Positions 29,610 to 38,738 of a stretch of 64,000 bases of DNA are shown in pieces. The stretch lies in NCBI RefSeq assembly GCF_025999095.1, contig NZ_AP024678.1:1457527-1521526 (forward strand), in the 5' to 3' direction. The translations under genes were made by a program, and so were the position numbers. The notes below the pieces were generated by a model. That model ran no database searches. It saw only the letters and a program-made list of their open reading frames with translations, and was not told the DNA's origin. Numbering within the stretch: position 1 is the first letter of the stretch; each line of letters starts with the position of its first letter. This DNA is from Thermosynechococcus sp. Lineage in GTDB: Bacteria > Cyanobacteriota > Cyanobacteriia > Thermosynechococcales > Thermosynechococcaceae.

Positions 29610-29669
29610 CTACCTCACTCGTTCAACAGTGATGAAAAATCGCACACAGATGTAAGGAAAGTCAGGGAC

Positions 29670-29981
29670 CTAGCCCACAATGGCCAAGATGTCTTTTTCT
29701 GAGAGGAGAACGTAGTCTTCGCCCGCTAGTTTCACTTCGGTACCGGCATATTTGGAGTACAGCACTTTGTCACCCACTTTCACATCCATGGGCTGACGCT
29801 TGCCGTCTTCAGTGAGTTTGCCGGGACCGACGGCAGTCACCTCACCCACTTGGGGTTTTTCACGGGCGTTGTCGGGCAGGAGAATCCCCCCTGCGGTACG
29901 TTCTTCGCTTTCACTGACTTTGACAAAAATGCGATCGCCCAACGGCTTCACGGTTGAAACGCTTAGAGATACGGCTGCCAT
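29670..29981 (-). CDS. groES: 10 kDa co-chaperonin GroES
   Basis: 103-residue heptameric lid of GroEL. ATG 29981 gives [20 protein letters not shown]; the mobile loop [20 protein letters not shown] and the terminal [15 protein letters not shown] are standard. An AGGAG Shine-Dalgarno sequence lies about 12 bases upstream. Upstream in-frame sequence contains the promoter and CIRCE element and is not coding. Confidence 0.98.
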   Translation of the reverse strand: MAAVSLSVSTVKPLGDRIFVKVSESEERTAGGILLPDNAREKPQVGEVTAVGPGKLTEDGKRQPMDVKVGDKVLYSKYAGTEVKLAGEDYVLLSEKDILAIVG

Positions 29982-30079
29982 AGCGTACTGTTCTCCTAGT
30001 TGTAAGAGGATGGATTGATACCACTCACTGCACGGCTCATCGCGCAGTCTTTGCGGGGTAAGAGCATCACTGGTAATTT

Positions 30080-30106
30080 TTAGCACTCTCACCCTTCGAG
30101 TGCTAA
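30080..30106 (-). promoter_or_regulatory. CIRCE operator (HrcA site)
   Basis: Perfect inverted repeat TTAGCACTC-N9-GAGTGCTAA, the HrcA-binding consensus that represses groESL at normal temperature. It lies 99 bases before the groES ATG. Confidence 0.97.
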
Positions 30107-30134
30107 TGTAGCGAGAGACGGTTGGCGATCGCAA
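30105..30134 (-). promoter_or_regulatory. Predicted groESL promoter
   Basis: On the minus strand TTGCGA (30134-30129), 18 bases, then TACATT (30110-30105). The -10 hexamer touches the CIRCE arm, so HrcA binding would block it. Start site inferred, not measured. Confidence 0.55.
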
Positions 30135-30145
30135 CTCCTGCCGCA

Positions 30146-30161
30146 GTACGGTTTTCCGAAC
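30146..30161 (-). promoter_or_regulatory. K-box-like heat-shock element
   Basis: On the minus strand GTTCGGAAAACCGTAC, which fits GTTCGG-NNAN-CCNNAC, the K-box described upstream of cyanobacterial groESL1 operons. It lies just upstream of the predicted -35 hexamer, consistent with an activator site. The consensus is recalled from literature. Confidence 0.7.
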
Positions 30162-30167
30162 GGTACT

Positions 30168-30977
30168 TTAGTTTTTGAGCCCCGTGGTGGCAATACCGCG
30201 AATCAGTTGCCGCTGACCCAAAATAAACAAAATGATCACCGGTACCGTAGCGATGACAGCTGCAGCCATCATCAATGGCCAATCATTGGTAAATTGTTCC
30301 TGAAAATTAGCCAAGGAAAGCTGCACGGTGATCAGTTCTGGCTTGGTGGTAAAGACCAAGGGCTTAAACAGGTCATTCCACTCGCCAATGAAGGTAAAGA
30401 TAAAGAGGGTTGCCAAGGCTGGTCGGCTCAGGGGCAAGAGAATATGCCAGAGAATCTGCCAGCGATTTGCCCCATCCAAGAGGGCTGCCTCCTCAAGGGC
30501 AACGGGCAATGTGAGAAAAAACTGCCGCATCAAAAAGACACCAAAGCCATTAGCCGCCGTTGGCAAGATCAACGCGCCATAGGTATTGATCAGATGAGCC
30601 GCCTTCAGGATGAGAAAAATTGGGATCACCAAAAGCTGAAATGGGATCACTAGGATTGCTAGCAGCAGCAGCAGAATTGTCTGTTGTCCCGGAAATGAAA
30701 GTCGCGCAAGGGCATAACCCGCTAGGGCTGAAGTTACCAACTGGAGCGCCGTCACCGCCAAGGCCACAAATGTTGAGTTGGCAAAGGCTAAGATAAAGTG
30801 CCCCTGCTGCCATGCCCCTTGATAGCTCTGCCAGGTCCAGCCTTGGGGCGGCAATAATTGGGTGGGGAGGGTGCCGGGTGGCCAGCCGGAGGTACAAAGC
30901 ACCACTAGCAAGGGACTGAGAACCAACAATGCCCCCAGTATTAATAGGAGCGTTAAGCCTACCCTAGGAGCGACCAC
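30168..30977 (-). CDS. Sugar-type ABC transporter permease (MalG/UgpE family)
   Basis: 269-residue inner-membrane permease of the CUT1 importers with six predicted helices. The EAA loop that docks the ATPase is clear: [20 protein letters not shown] followed by [10 protein letters not shown]. The longest frame begins at 31112 inside amt; GTG 30977, overlapping the amt stop by 14 bases, is the more likely start ([18 protein letters not shown]). No partner permease, binding protein or ATPase is adjacent, though the orphan ATPase at 5731..6903 is the right family. Substrate unknown. Confidence 0.87.
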   Translation of the reverse strand: MVAPRVGLTLLLILGALLVLSPLLVVLCTSGWPPGTLPTQLLPPQGWTWQSYQGAWQQGHFILAFANSTFVALAVTALQLVTSALAGYALARLSFPGQQTILLLLLAILVIPFQLLVIPIFLILKAAHLINTYGALILPTAANGFGVFLMRQFFLTLPVALEEAALLDGANRWQILWHILLPLSRPALATLFIFTFIGEWNDLFKPLVFTTKPELITVQLSLANFQEQFTNDWPLMMAAAVIATVPVIILFILGQRQLIRGIATTGLKN

Positions 30978-32487
30978 TGCCAGACATCCGTTTGAGCAAA
31001 TCCACAAATCCTTTGACTTCTTCGCGCAAAAGGAAGCCCGCATAGGCCTCCATGCCATGCTCGCCAATGTCCAATCCCTCGATTTCCTCCTCCGGAGAAA
31101 CGCGAATGCCAATGGTAAGATTCAGGAGCAGCCACACTGCTGTACTAAAGGCAACGACAAACCCGCCCACCGCCAGCACCCCCACCAATTGGCGCCCCAA
31201 CTGGGTAAAGTCACCACTCCAGAGCAATCCCCTGAGAGGCCCTGCCCCAGCGTCGTAAAAGCGCCCCGGTCCATCGGCAAAGAGACCCACGGCTAGGGTC
31301 CCCCAGATGCCGTTGACTAAGTGTACGGAGATGGCTCCCACGGGATCGTCAATTTTCAGGCGATCAATCGTCACCACCGAAAAGATAATGATGCTCCCAG
31401 CAACAATACCAATTAAGGCCGCACTCTCAATGCTGACAAAGGCACAGGAGGCGGTAATGGCCACTAGTCCCGCCAGAATCCCGTTAATGATCATCGAAAG
31501 GTCGGGCTTACCAAAGTAGAGGGTGGAAACCACCGTTGCCGTGACACCTCCGAAGGCTGCCGCCATATTGGTGGTTACAACAATGTGGGCGATCGCCTCC
31601 GGATCTGCAGTCATCGTTGATCCCGGATTAAAACCAAACCAACCAAGCCAGAGGATCAAACAACCCAAGGTGGCGATCGCAAAATTATGTCCGGGGATGG
31701 CCGCCACCGACCCATCCGGCAGAAAGCGCCCCAAACGCGGCCCTAGGAGAGCTGCCCCCATCAATGCGGCCCATCCACCTACAGAGTGCACGACCGTAGA
31801 ACCGGCAAAATCCCACATGCCTAGCTGTTGCAGCCACCCGCCACCCCAGATCCAGTGACCCGTAATCGGATAGCAAATCCCCACCAGCAGCAAGCTAAAG
31901 ATAAAGAAGGCATAGAACTTAATTCGCTCCGCCACTGCCCCGGAAACAATCGTGGCCGCTGTTCCCGCAAAAACCAGTTGAAAGAAAAACTTGGCAGAGA
32001 GGGGCACCGCCGCCCAACTCAAGGAACGATAGACTCCCCGATAGGCTTCGCCAGTGGCCGGACTATTATCGGCACCCAGTAAAAAGAAACCGCTGGTGCC
32101 CAAAATCCCATTGCCATCCCCAAACATTAAGGCAAAACCAATCGCCCAATAGGAAATACTCGACAGGGCAAAGACAATCAAGTTCTTTGAGAGCAAGTTC
32201 ACCGCATTCTTGGCACGGCAAAAGCCCGTTTCCAACATGCCAAAGCCAGCATTCATGAAAAATACCAACACCCCCGCAAAAATCACCCAGAGCGTGTTGA
32301 GCGCCACCTGCACCTTTGCCGGAACCGCTGTTGAGGCGGCAGTATCCTGCCCCAAGGCGGCTGTTGCACTCAGGACCCCAATCATCACCCCAACGGTCAA
32401 GAGCGTGCGGCGAGTGGGCAGATAGAGAATCTGAGTCAGGGGATGCTGAAGACGTAACCCGCGGCGCAAGATAGAACGCAGTTTCAT
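30964..32487 (-). CDS. amt: Ammonium transporter
   Basis: 507-residue Amt/Rh-family channel with about 11 membrane helices importing ammonium. ATG 32487 opens with a basic, then hydrophobic segment ([20 protein letters not shown]) likely to be a signal peptide, as in long Amt proteins. Family signatures: [59 protein letters not shown]. The cytoplasmic tail is [21 protein letters not shown] perfect NtcA palindrome lies 140 bases upstream, so control by nitrogen status is expected. Confidence 0.95.
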   Translation of the reverse strand: MKLRSILRRGLRLQHPLTQILYLPTRRTLLTVGVMIGVLSATAALGQDTAASTAVPAKVQVALNTLWVIFAGVLVFFMNAGFGMLETGFCRAKNAVNLLSKNLIVFALSSISYWAIGFALMFGDGNGILGTSGFFLLGADNSPATGEAYRGVYRSLSWAAVPLSAKFFFQLVFAGTAATIVSGAVAERIKFYAFFIFSLLLVGICYPITGHWIWGGGWLQQLGMWDFAGSTVVHSVGGWAALMGAALLGPRLGRFLPDGSVAAIPGHNFAIATLGCLILWLGWFGFNPGSTMTADPEAIAHIVVTTNMAAAFGGVTATVVSTLYFGKPDLSMIINGILAGLVAITASCAFVSIESAALIGIVAGSIIIFSVVTIDRLKIDDPVGAISVHLVNGIWGTLAVGLFADGPGRFYDAGAGPLRGLLWSGDFTQLGRQLVGVLAVGGFVVAFSTAVWLLLNLTIGIRVSPEEEIEGLDIGEHGMEAYAGFLLREEVKGFVDLLKRMSGSGRS

Positions 32488-32626
32488 AGGTGCAGATGTC
32501 CAATCTAGAAAGAAAACAGTTGGAACTGATAAATCCCCGGCTAAAATCCCTAGAAAAATCCTAGGGTTGAGCTGCAAAGTTTGACACAAATAAGTCAATC
32601 ATCCCTGGATTCACCCCTAAGCATAC

Positions 32627-32640
32627 GTATTCCACAATAC
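32627..32640 (-). promoter_or_regulatory. NtcA-binding palindrome
   Basis: GTATTCCACAATAC on the plus strand, an exact GTA-N8-TAC. On the minus strand, 22-24 bases further is a GATGAT-like -10, as in class II NtcA promoters of amt genes. It is 140 bases before the amt start and 93 bases before the MORN gene on the other side. Confidence 0.8.
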
Positions 32641-32732
32641 AAAAACTTGGGTCTCTGCCTCAATTCTGCATAGGGGGCAAGCTGTGCCAGTTAAACAAGT
32701 TGCAATTGTCCACCCCTGTGGAGTGTCCAGTG

Positions 32733-33365
32733 ATGACGCATCCGCACCATGCCAATTCCGCTGTTGTTCACCGCTGGGTGATGAGTTCGTTCTTGATTGG
32801 TTTAGGGTGTGCAACCCTACAGTTGGCTCCTGTCACTGCTCAAATTGCTGTCTATGAAGGGCAGCGGGTCACGGGGGACGTCACCCTAACCCTCCCCGAT
32901 GGCAGCACCTACAAGGGGGAATTGCTAAACGGTCGCTTTAATGGCCAAGGCATCCTCACAATGGCCAATGGCAACCGCTACGAAGGGGAATTTCGCAATG
33001 GCCGCTACCACGGTCAGGGGGTGCTCACCTATGCCGACGGCGGACGCTATGAAGGTGGCTTTGCCGATGGTATCTTCAATGGCAAGGGCATGCTGCAACT
33101 GGCCAATGGCCAGCGCTACGAGGGGACGTTTCTCAATGGTCAATACCATGGGGAGGGGGTACTCACCTTTCCCGACGGTACGCGCTACGAGGGACAGTTT
33201 CTAGCGGGCAAGTATCATGGCACTGGAATGCTCTCCTTTGGGAATGGCACAAGCTATGCTGGACAGTTTCGCAATGGCTTATTTGAAGGGGAGGGGGTAC
33301 TCACCCTGCCCGATGGCTCCCGAATTATTGCCACGTGGCGCAATGGTCGTCGCGAACCGCGCTAA
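32733..33365 (+). CDS. Exported MORN-repeat protein
   Basis: 210-residue protein with a hydrophobic N-terminal segment (SSFLIGLGCATLQLAPVTAQ, likely signal peptide, cut after TAQ) followed by six MORN repeats of 23 residues from about residue 60 (YKGELLNGRFNGQGILTMAN, YEGEFRNGRYHGQGVLTYAD and so on). MORN repeats form an elongated beta array and often mediate protein or lipid contacts. ATG 32733 is preferred; a later ATG at the start of the signal core is possible. It is divergent from amt. Function unknown. Confidence 0.85.
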   Translation: MTHPHHANSAVVHRWVMSSFLIGLGCATLQLAPVTAQIAVYEGQRVTGDVTLTLPDGSTYKGELLNGRFNGQGILTMANGNRYEGEFRNGRYHGQGVLTYADGGRYEGGFADGIFNGKGMLQLANGQRYEGTFLNGQYHGEGVLTFPDGTRYEGQFLAGKYHGTGMLSFGNGTSYAGQFRNGLFEGEGVLTLPDGSRIIATWRNGRREPR

Positions 33366-33386
33366 TCCTTTTCAAGCGGGCTGGCT

Positions 33387-34649
33387 GTGGCTGATCCACT
33401 GACGGCAGCGCTAGCCCCCTACGCCCGCTTTGGGGTGCGCCTTAGCCTTGAGCCTATCCAGGCGCTCCTGAGTGCCTTGGGGTCTCCCCAGTTACAGGTG
33501 CCCTTGATCCACGTTGCGGGGACAAATGGCAAAGGCTCCGTGTGTGCCTATTTGGATAGTGTTTTGCGGGCAGCGGGCTATCGCACGGGTCGTTATACCT
33601 CGCCCCATCTGTTGAGCTGGTGTGAGCGCATTTGTGTCGATGGTGAAGCCATTGCCCCTGGGGTCTTTTTGACCCTCCTTCAACACATTGAAGCAGTCCT
33701 GCCCCAGGTGGCCTATCCCCCCAGTCAGTTTGAAGTGGTCACGGCGGCGGCATGGCTGTATTTTGCCCAGCAGCAGGTGGAGGTGGCGGTGATGGAGGTG
33801 GGTTTGGGGGGACGCTTGGATGCCACGAATGTGTGCCAGCCCCCTTTGGTGAGTGTGATTACCTCCATTGGCTGGGATCATTGGCAGCGGTTGGGCAACA
33901 CCTTGGGGGCAATTGCGGGCGAAAAAGCTGGCATTCTCAAGCCAGGGGTGCCCGCCGTTATTGGTCCTGTTCCCTCCGAGGCGCAGCTGGTGATTGCCCA
34001 ACGCCTAAAAGCTCTGGCATGCCCGGCGATCTGGCCAGAACCGGCGCAGTGGTGTGTTGAGCGGGCTGGATGGGCGACGTGGCGTGGCATCGAGTACCCC
34101 TTGCCGTTGGCGGGAGACATGCAGTTAATCAATTCCGCAATCGCGATCGCCACGCTACAGCAGTTACAATCTCAAGGTTGGCAGATTTCCCTGCCAGCGA
34201 TTCAACGGGGAATGGCCGAAACCCGCTGGCCAGGGCGCCTGCAATGGTTAAATTGGCAGGGGCGGCGGGTCCTGATTGACGGCGCCCACAATGCCCCGGC
34301 AGCGGCCTACCTACGGCAATATGTAGATCAATTGGGCTGGACAGAGGTGACTTGGGTAGTGGGGATGCTGGCCAATAAGGATCATGAGGGAATTCTCAAA
34401 CATCTCCTGCGAGCCGGCGATCGCCTGTGGTTGGTACCCATACCGGATCACGCTAGCGCCGACTTAGAGGACTTGAAGGCACTGGCCGCCACCTGCTGCC
34501 CTCGGTTGGGGGAATGCCGCCTTTTCAAGGATGTGGCTGAAGCCCTCGATAGGGTGGGCGATCGCTGTGTGGTCTGTGGCTCCCTTTACTTGATTGCTCG
34601 CGTTTTGGGGGCGATCGCCAGCCAAGAGGCTCAAACAACGAGACTGTAG
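33387..34649 (+). CDS. folC: Folylpolyglutamate/dihydrofolate synthase
   Basis: 420-residue Mur-ligase-like enzyme that makes dihydrofolate and adds glutamates to folates. P-loop HVAGTNGKGSVCAYLDSVL, then SPHLLSWCERICVDGEAI, VGLGGRLDATN, TSIGWDHWQRLGNTLGAIAG, GEKAGILKPGVPAV and DGAHNAPAAAYL. It begins with GTG at 33387, 21 bases past the MORN gene stop. Full length. Confidence 0.94.
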   Translation: MADPLTAALAPYARFGVRLSLEPIQALLSALGSPQLQVPLIHVAGTNGKGSVCAYLDSVLRAAGYRTGRYTSPHLLSWCERICVDGEAIAPGVFLTLLQHIEAVLPQVAYPPSQFEVVTAAAWLYFAQQQVEVAVMEVGLGGRLDATNVCQPPLVSVITSIGWDHWQRLGNTLGAIAGEKAGILKPGVPAVIGPVPSEAQLVIAQRLKALACPAIWPEPAQWCVERAGWATWRGIEYPLPLAGDMQLINSAIAIATLQQLQSQGWQISLPAIQRGMAETRWPGRLQWLNWQGRRVLIDGAHNAPAAAYLRQYVDQLGWTEVTWVVGMLANKDHEGILKHLLRAGDRLWLVPIPDHASADLEDLKALAATCCPRLGECRLFKDVAEALDRVGDRCVVCGSLYLIARVLGAIASQEAQTTRL

Positions 34650-34724
34650 AAAATTGGCTGAAGACCCACGCTTGCCCGACTGGATCAGTTCAATCAAGAG
34701 TCAATATCTTTTATGTGAGTTTTT

Positions 34725-35315
34725 ATGTGGGACACTCGCTTTCAAGGAGACACCTATTTCTACGGCACGGAGCCAAACGACTTCCTCAAAGCCCATGCCC
34801 ATGCCTTTGTGCCCCAAGGGCAAATTCTCTCCCTCGCCGAAGGGGAAGGGCGTAATGCCGTTTATCTTGCTCAACAGGGATATGCCATCACGGCTGTGGA
34901 TGCCTCGCAAGTGGGACTGGCAAAAGCACAGCGCCTCGCTCAAGAGAGGGGAGTCTCAATTACCACCTATCACTGCGACCTACGGGATTTTGACCTGGGT
35001 GAAAATGTATGGGATGGAATTATTGCTATTTTTTGTCATCTGCCGCCAGAGTGGCGCACCCTGGTCAACCAGCGTATCGTCAAGGCTCTCAAGCCCCAAG
35101 GCCTCTATCTCAGCGAGACCTATAGCAAGAAACAACTGGGGATGGGCACAGGGGGCCCCCCTACGCTGGAACTACTGCACGATTTAGAGGAAATGAAAAG
35201 AGAACTGACGGGTCTAGAGTGGCTCCACGCCGTTGAACTCCAGCGGGACATCCATGAAGGTCAAGGCCATCGCGGGCGAGGCTGGGTGATTCAACTGATT
35301 GGCCGCAAGTTTTGA
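34725..35315 (+). CDS. Class I SAM-dependent methyltransferase (TehB-like)
   Basis: 196-residue methyltransferase. SAM-binding motif I LSLAEGEGRNAVYLAQQGY and motif II acidic VDAS are visible, followed by YHCDLRDFDLG. The N-terminus WDTRFQGDTYFYGTEPNDFL is typical of small thiopurine/TehB-like enzymes that methylate small molecules such as chalcogen oxyanions. The substrate cannot be told. It stands 75 bases after folC and 67 before the Fur-family gene. Confidence 0.85.
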   Translation: MWDTRFQGDTYFYGTEPNDFLKAHAHAFVPQGQILSLAEGEGRNAVYLAQQGYAITAVDASQVGLAKAQRLAQERGVSITTYHCDLRDFDLGENVWDGIIAIFCHLPPEWRTLVNQRIVKALKPQGLYLSETYSKKQLGMGTGGPPTLELLHDLEEMKRELTGLEWLHAVELQRDIHEGQGHRGRGWVIQLIGRKF

Positions 35316-35382
35316 TCTCCCATCCAAGTGCAGCCACAGGGGGGACGGTAAAATTAAGGTAATTCATGTTGTCCTGATTACT

Positions 35383-35775
35383 ATGCCACCGCGCCGCACC
35401 CGTAGCCAAGCGATTATTCTCGATGCCCTCAGAGACAGTGGGCGATCGCTCTCGGCGCAAGAGCTTTTTTTAGAACTGCGGCAACGACATACACCCCTAG
35501 GTTTGGCAACCGTTTATCGCACCCTCGATAGTCTGCGCATCAATGGTAAGGTGCAAGCACGGCCCTTGCCCAGTGGCGAACTGGTCTATAGCTTGGTGCA
35601 GCAGGATCAGCACTATCTCACCTGTTTGCAGTGTGGTACGTCAGTGACCATTGATCAGTGTCCAGTGCAGCCACTTGAAACGGAGCTCCAACAGTCCTAT
35701 CACTTCAAGGTTTTTTACCATACCCTGGAGTTTTTTGGCCTTTGTGCCAAGTGCCAAGGCATGGCACAGGGCTGA
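35383..35775 (+). CDS. zur: Fur-family regulator, Zur-like
   Basis: 130-residue metalloregulator. Winged helix RRTRSQAIILDALRDSGRSL and GLATVYRTLDSLRINGKVQA; dimer domain with two CxxC structural zinc sites (TCLQCGTS and LCAKCQG) and HFKVFYHTLEFFGLC, which resembles cyanobacterial Zur more than Fur or PerR. Zur represses zinc uptake when zinc is sufficient. ATG 35383. Assignment to Zur is by resemblance only. The frame ends just before the GH116 gene. Confidence 0.75.
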   Translation: MPPRRTRSQAIILDALRDSGRSLSAQELFLELRQRHTPLGLATVYRTLDSLRINGKVQARPLPSGELVYSLVQQDQHYLTCLQCGTSVTIDQCPVQPLETELQQSYHFKVFYHTLEFFGLCAKCQGMAQG

Positions 35776-35813
35776 AGCGGTATCCTGGATTAGGCAAGTC
35801 TGGGGAAAGTGGT

Positions 35814-38171
35814 GTGATTGAATTTGCCAACTGTGCTTGGACTCGGGCGATCGGCCAGGGTTGGGAGAATCCTTATCGCGTTCGCTATGCCAGTAATTTA
35901 GACGATGGCCCTTGGCATGGCATGCCCCTCGGCGGCTTTGGCGCTGGTTGTATTGGCCGTTCCCCTGCTGGCGACTTCAACCTCTGGCACCTTGATGGCG
36001 GAGAGCACCTCTTTGGCACCCTGCCTGCCTGTCAATTTAGCCTCTTCGAGCAGGGTAAGCAAAGACAGGCCTATGCCCTAGGCAGTCCCCCTAAGGATGG
36101 TACCCTGAGCTGTTGGCAATGGTATCCTGCCGGCAAAGGCACCTATGGGGCGCGCTATCCCCGCAGTTGGTTTGTCTATGAGGGAGTCTTTAGCGCCCAG
36201 ATCAGCTGCGAGCAGTTTTCACCGATTCTGCCCCACAACTACCGAGAAACCAGTTACCCTGTGGCGGTGTTTCTGTGGACCTTCAGCAATCCCACAGATC
36301 AGTCCCTCACCCTGAGCCTAATGTTCTCCTGGCAAAATACCGTCGGGTGGTTTCGCAATACCACTCCTTCCTCTGCCATTGCAATCCGCGATGATGGTAG
36401 CCCCATCTATACCTACACGCCCGCCTGGGGGCAAAGTGACGGCAATTTTAATGAACTGATTCAAACGGCCTCCTATCAAGGTTGGCGACTGCGGCGTCTG
36501 CCCCACCCCAACCCACCCCAAGAGGGGGATGGCGAATGGGCAGCATTGATTCCCACGGGCCTCGGTGAGTTTTTTGGCTGTAGTCGCTGGCAGCCAGAGG
36601 GAGATGGGGCACAACTATGGCAATCATTTGCCGTGGATGGTTCCCTACCGTTTGTTAATGATCCCACCCCAGCGGCAGCGGGAGAGCAGGTGGCTGCTGC
36701 CTTTGCAGTGCGCTTTTCCTTGGCAGCGGGGGAAAGAAAACAAATTCCCCTGGTCCTAGCGTGGGACTTTCCTGTGACCGAGTTTGGCAAGGGGGTGATC
36801 TATTACCGGCGCTACACGGATTTTTGCGATCGCCGAGGTACCAATGCCGTCACCCTTGCTGCCTATGCCCTCGCTACCTATGCCACATGGCAAGAGCAGA
36901 TTCGCACTTGGCAAGCACCAATCCTCAGCCACCCCGATTGGCCCGACTGGTTCAAGATGGCACTGTGCAATGAGCTATACGTTCTCAGTAGTGGCGGAAC
37001 GCTCTGGAGTGCGGCCAGCGATCGCGATCCTGTGGGTCAGTTTGCCGTTTTAGAATGCCTAGACTACCGCTGGTATGAAAGTCTGGATGTGCGTCTTTAT
37101 GGCTCCTTTGCCCTACTGCAACTGTGGCCAGAGTTGGAAAAATCCGTGATGCGTGCCTTTGCGCGGGCGATTCCGAAAGCGGATTCAACCCTGAGAATCA
37201 TTGGCTACTTCTATCGCGGTGATCCCGAAACCGCCTACAAAGCACCTCGTAAACTGGCCAATGCCGTACCCCACGATCTCGGTGCCCCCAATGAGCACCC
37301 TTGGGAAAAGACCAACTACACGGCCTACCAAGACTGTAATCTCTGGAAAGATTTGGCCTCGGATTTTGTGCTCTTGGTCTATCGAGACTTTTTGTTCACT
37401 GGGGCAACGGATCTCGATTTTGCCCGTGAGTGCTGGCCGGCTGTGGTGGCAGCCTTAGACTATTTGAAACAATTTGACCACGATGGCGATGGTCTGCCAG
37501 AAAATGGGGGTGCCCCAGACCAAACCTACGATGACTGGCAGCTCCAGGGGGTCAGTGCCTACTGTGGTGGCTTGTGGTTGGCGGCCCTAGAGGCGGCGAT
37601 CGCCCTCGGCACAACTCTCCAACAACCGCAGGTGGAGATCTACCGCCAGTGGCTTAGCCAAGCTCGCCCCCGCTACCATCAACTGCTGTGGAATGGCGAG
37701 TACTATCGTCTTGATACGGGCAGTGGCTCCGAGGTGATCATGGCGGATCAACTGTGTGGCCAGTTTTACGCCCAGCTCTTGGGCCTGGTGGATATTGTGC
37801 CCCCGGACTGTTGCGATCGCGCCCTGCGGCAAATTTACGACACCTGTTTTCTGAAATTTCACAACGGTCAGTTGGGCGCTGCCAATGGTCTATTGCCCAA
37901 TGGGCAACCTGAAAACCCCGACGCTACCCATCCCCTTGAAGTGTGGACGGGGATTAACTTTGGCCTGGCCGCCTTCCTATGGCAGCGGGGAATGACCGAC
38001 GAAGCATGGCACTTAGCTGAAGTGGTGGTACGGCAAATCTACGGCAATGGCCTGCAATTTCGGACACCGGAGGCGATTACGGCCAAGGGCACCTTCCGTG
38101 CCGGTATGTACCTGCGCCCTATGGCCATCTGGGCACTGGCTCTAGTCAGTCGGGGATCACAATCCGCCTAA
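35814..38171 (+). CDS. GH116 family glycosidase (GBA2-like)
   Basis: About 785 residues. Glycoside hydrolase family 116 (non-lysosomal glucosylceramidase and archaeal beta-glucosidase relatives). Marks: GMPLGGFGAGCIGRSPAGDF near the N-terminus, the catalytic domain with FAVLECLDYRWYESLDVRLY (nucleophile region) and DHDGDGLPENGGAPDQTYDDW (acid/base Asp region), and PLEVWTGINFGLAAFL. No signal peptide. GTG 35814 with GGGGAAAG upstream is the chosen start; a frame opening at 35742 would overlap zur by 34 bases. Substrate unknown; glucosylated lipids are one idea. Confidence 0.83.
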   Translation: MIEFANCAWTRAIGQGWENPYRVRYASNLDDGPWHGMPLGGFGAGCIGRSPAGDFNLWHLDGGEHLFGTLPACQFSLFEQGKQRQAYALGSPPKDGTLSCWQWYPAGKGTYGARYPRSWFVYEGVFSAQISCEQFSPILPHNYRETSYPVAVFLWTFSNPTDQSLTLSLMFSWQNTVGWFRNTTPSSAIAIRDDGSPIYTYTPAWGQSDGNFNELIQTASYQGWRLRRLPHPNPPQEGDGEWAALIPTGLGEFFGCSRWQPEGDGAQLWQSFAVDGSLPFVNDPTPAAAGEQVAAAFAVRFSLAAGERKQIPLVLAWDFPVTEFGKGVIYYRRYTDFCDRRGTNAVTLAAYALATYATWQEQIRTWQAPILSHPDWPDWFKMALCNELYVLSSGGTLWSAASDRDPVGQFAVLECLDYRWYESLDVRLYGSFALLQLWPELEKSVMRAFARAIPKADSTLRIIGYFYRGDPETAYKAPRKLANAVPHDLGAPNEHPWEKTNYTAYQDCNLWKDLASDFVLLVYRDFLFTGATDLDFARECWPAVVAALDYLKQFDHDGDGLPENGGAPDQTYDDWQLQGVSAYCGGLWLAALEAAIALGTTLQQPQVEIYRQWLSQARPRYHQLLWNGEYYRLDTGSGSEVIMADQLCGQFYAQLLGLVDIVPPDCCDRALRQIYDTCFLKFHNGQLGAANGLLPNGQPENPDATHPLEVWTGINFGLAAFLWQRGMTDEAWHLAEVVVRQIYGNGLQFRTPEAITAKGTFRAGMYLRPMAIWALALVSRGSQSA

Positions 38172-38288
38172 AAATTTTGTAACCTATTTTACATTGTTTT
38201 AATTGCTGCAACCGCGACAATAGCGACCAATAGGCTGCCCGTCTATGATAGGGGGTAGCGCGTCAACAACCATCTCTTTAGATAACCT

Positions 38289-38738
38289 ATGGATACTCTC
38301 AGCCAACGTTACCTACGTCTGTGCCAAGCCTATAGCCAACTGGCAGAACGCTATACCAAACTCGATATTGACCACATGGCCCTGCGGGAAAAGCTCGTCC
38401 CTTTTCTAATGGCGTTCAAATACTACAAGCAAATGACAGAGCAGCTTATGGCCGAAAAAGAGGCCATGCAGCGGGAACTCCATGACCTGCGCGATCGCTA
38501 CCAGTTGCTAGTCAGTCAAAACGGCAACGTCCCCCTCCATGAAGAACTGCTCAGTGCCCTCGCTGAAGCAGAGGAGCAGATGGAACTCATTGAAGAAACC
38601 CTCAAGGAACAGGAGGCTGACCCAGATCCCAACCTGCTTCCCATCGAAAAGCAATTGCTGGAAGAATATACAAAGGGGAGTGGTGACTTCCAAGCCCTGC
38701 TCCCGCAAGTGTCGAGTCACTCCGGGGTTACTGCCTAG
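38289..38738 (+). CDS. Cyanobacterial coiled-coil protein
   Basis: 149 residues, mostly helical, with heptad-like stretches from about 45 to 115 (KQMTEQLMAEKEAMQRELHD, EELLSALAEAEEQMELIEET). No membrane segment, no enzyme motif. The stop codon abuts the ATG of the kinase gene with no spacer, so the two are probably cotranslated. Possible roles are scaffold or kinase partner; this is inferred from position only. Confidence 0.75.
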   Translation: MDTLSQRYLRLCQAYSQLAERYTKLDIDHMALREKLVPFLMAFKYYKQMTEQLMAEKEAMQRELHDLRDRYQLLVSQNGNVPLHEELLSALAEAEEQMELIEETLKEQEADPDPNLLPIEKQLLEEYTKGSGDFQALLPQVSSHSGVTA

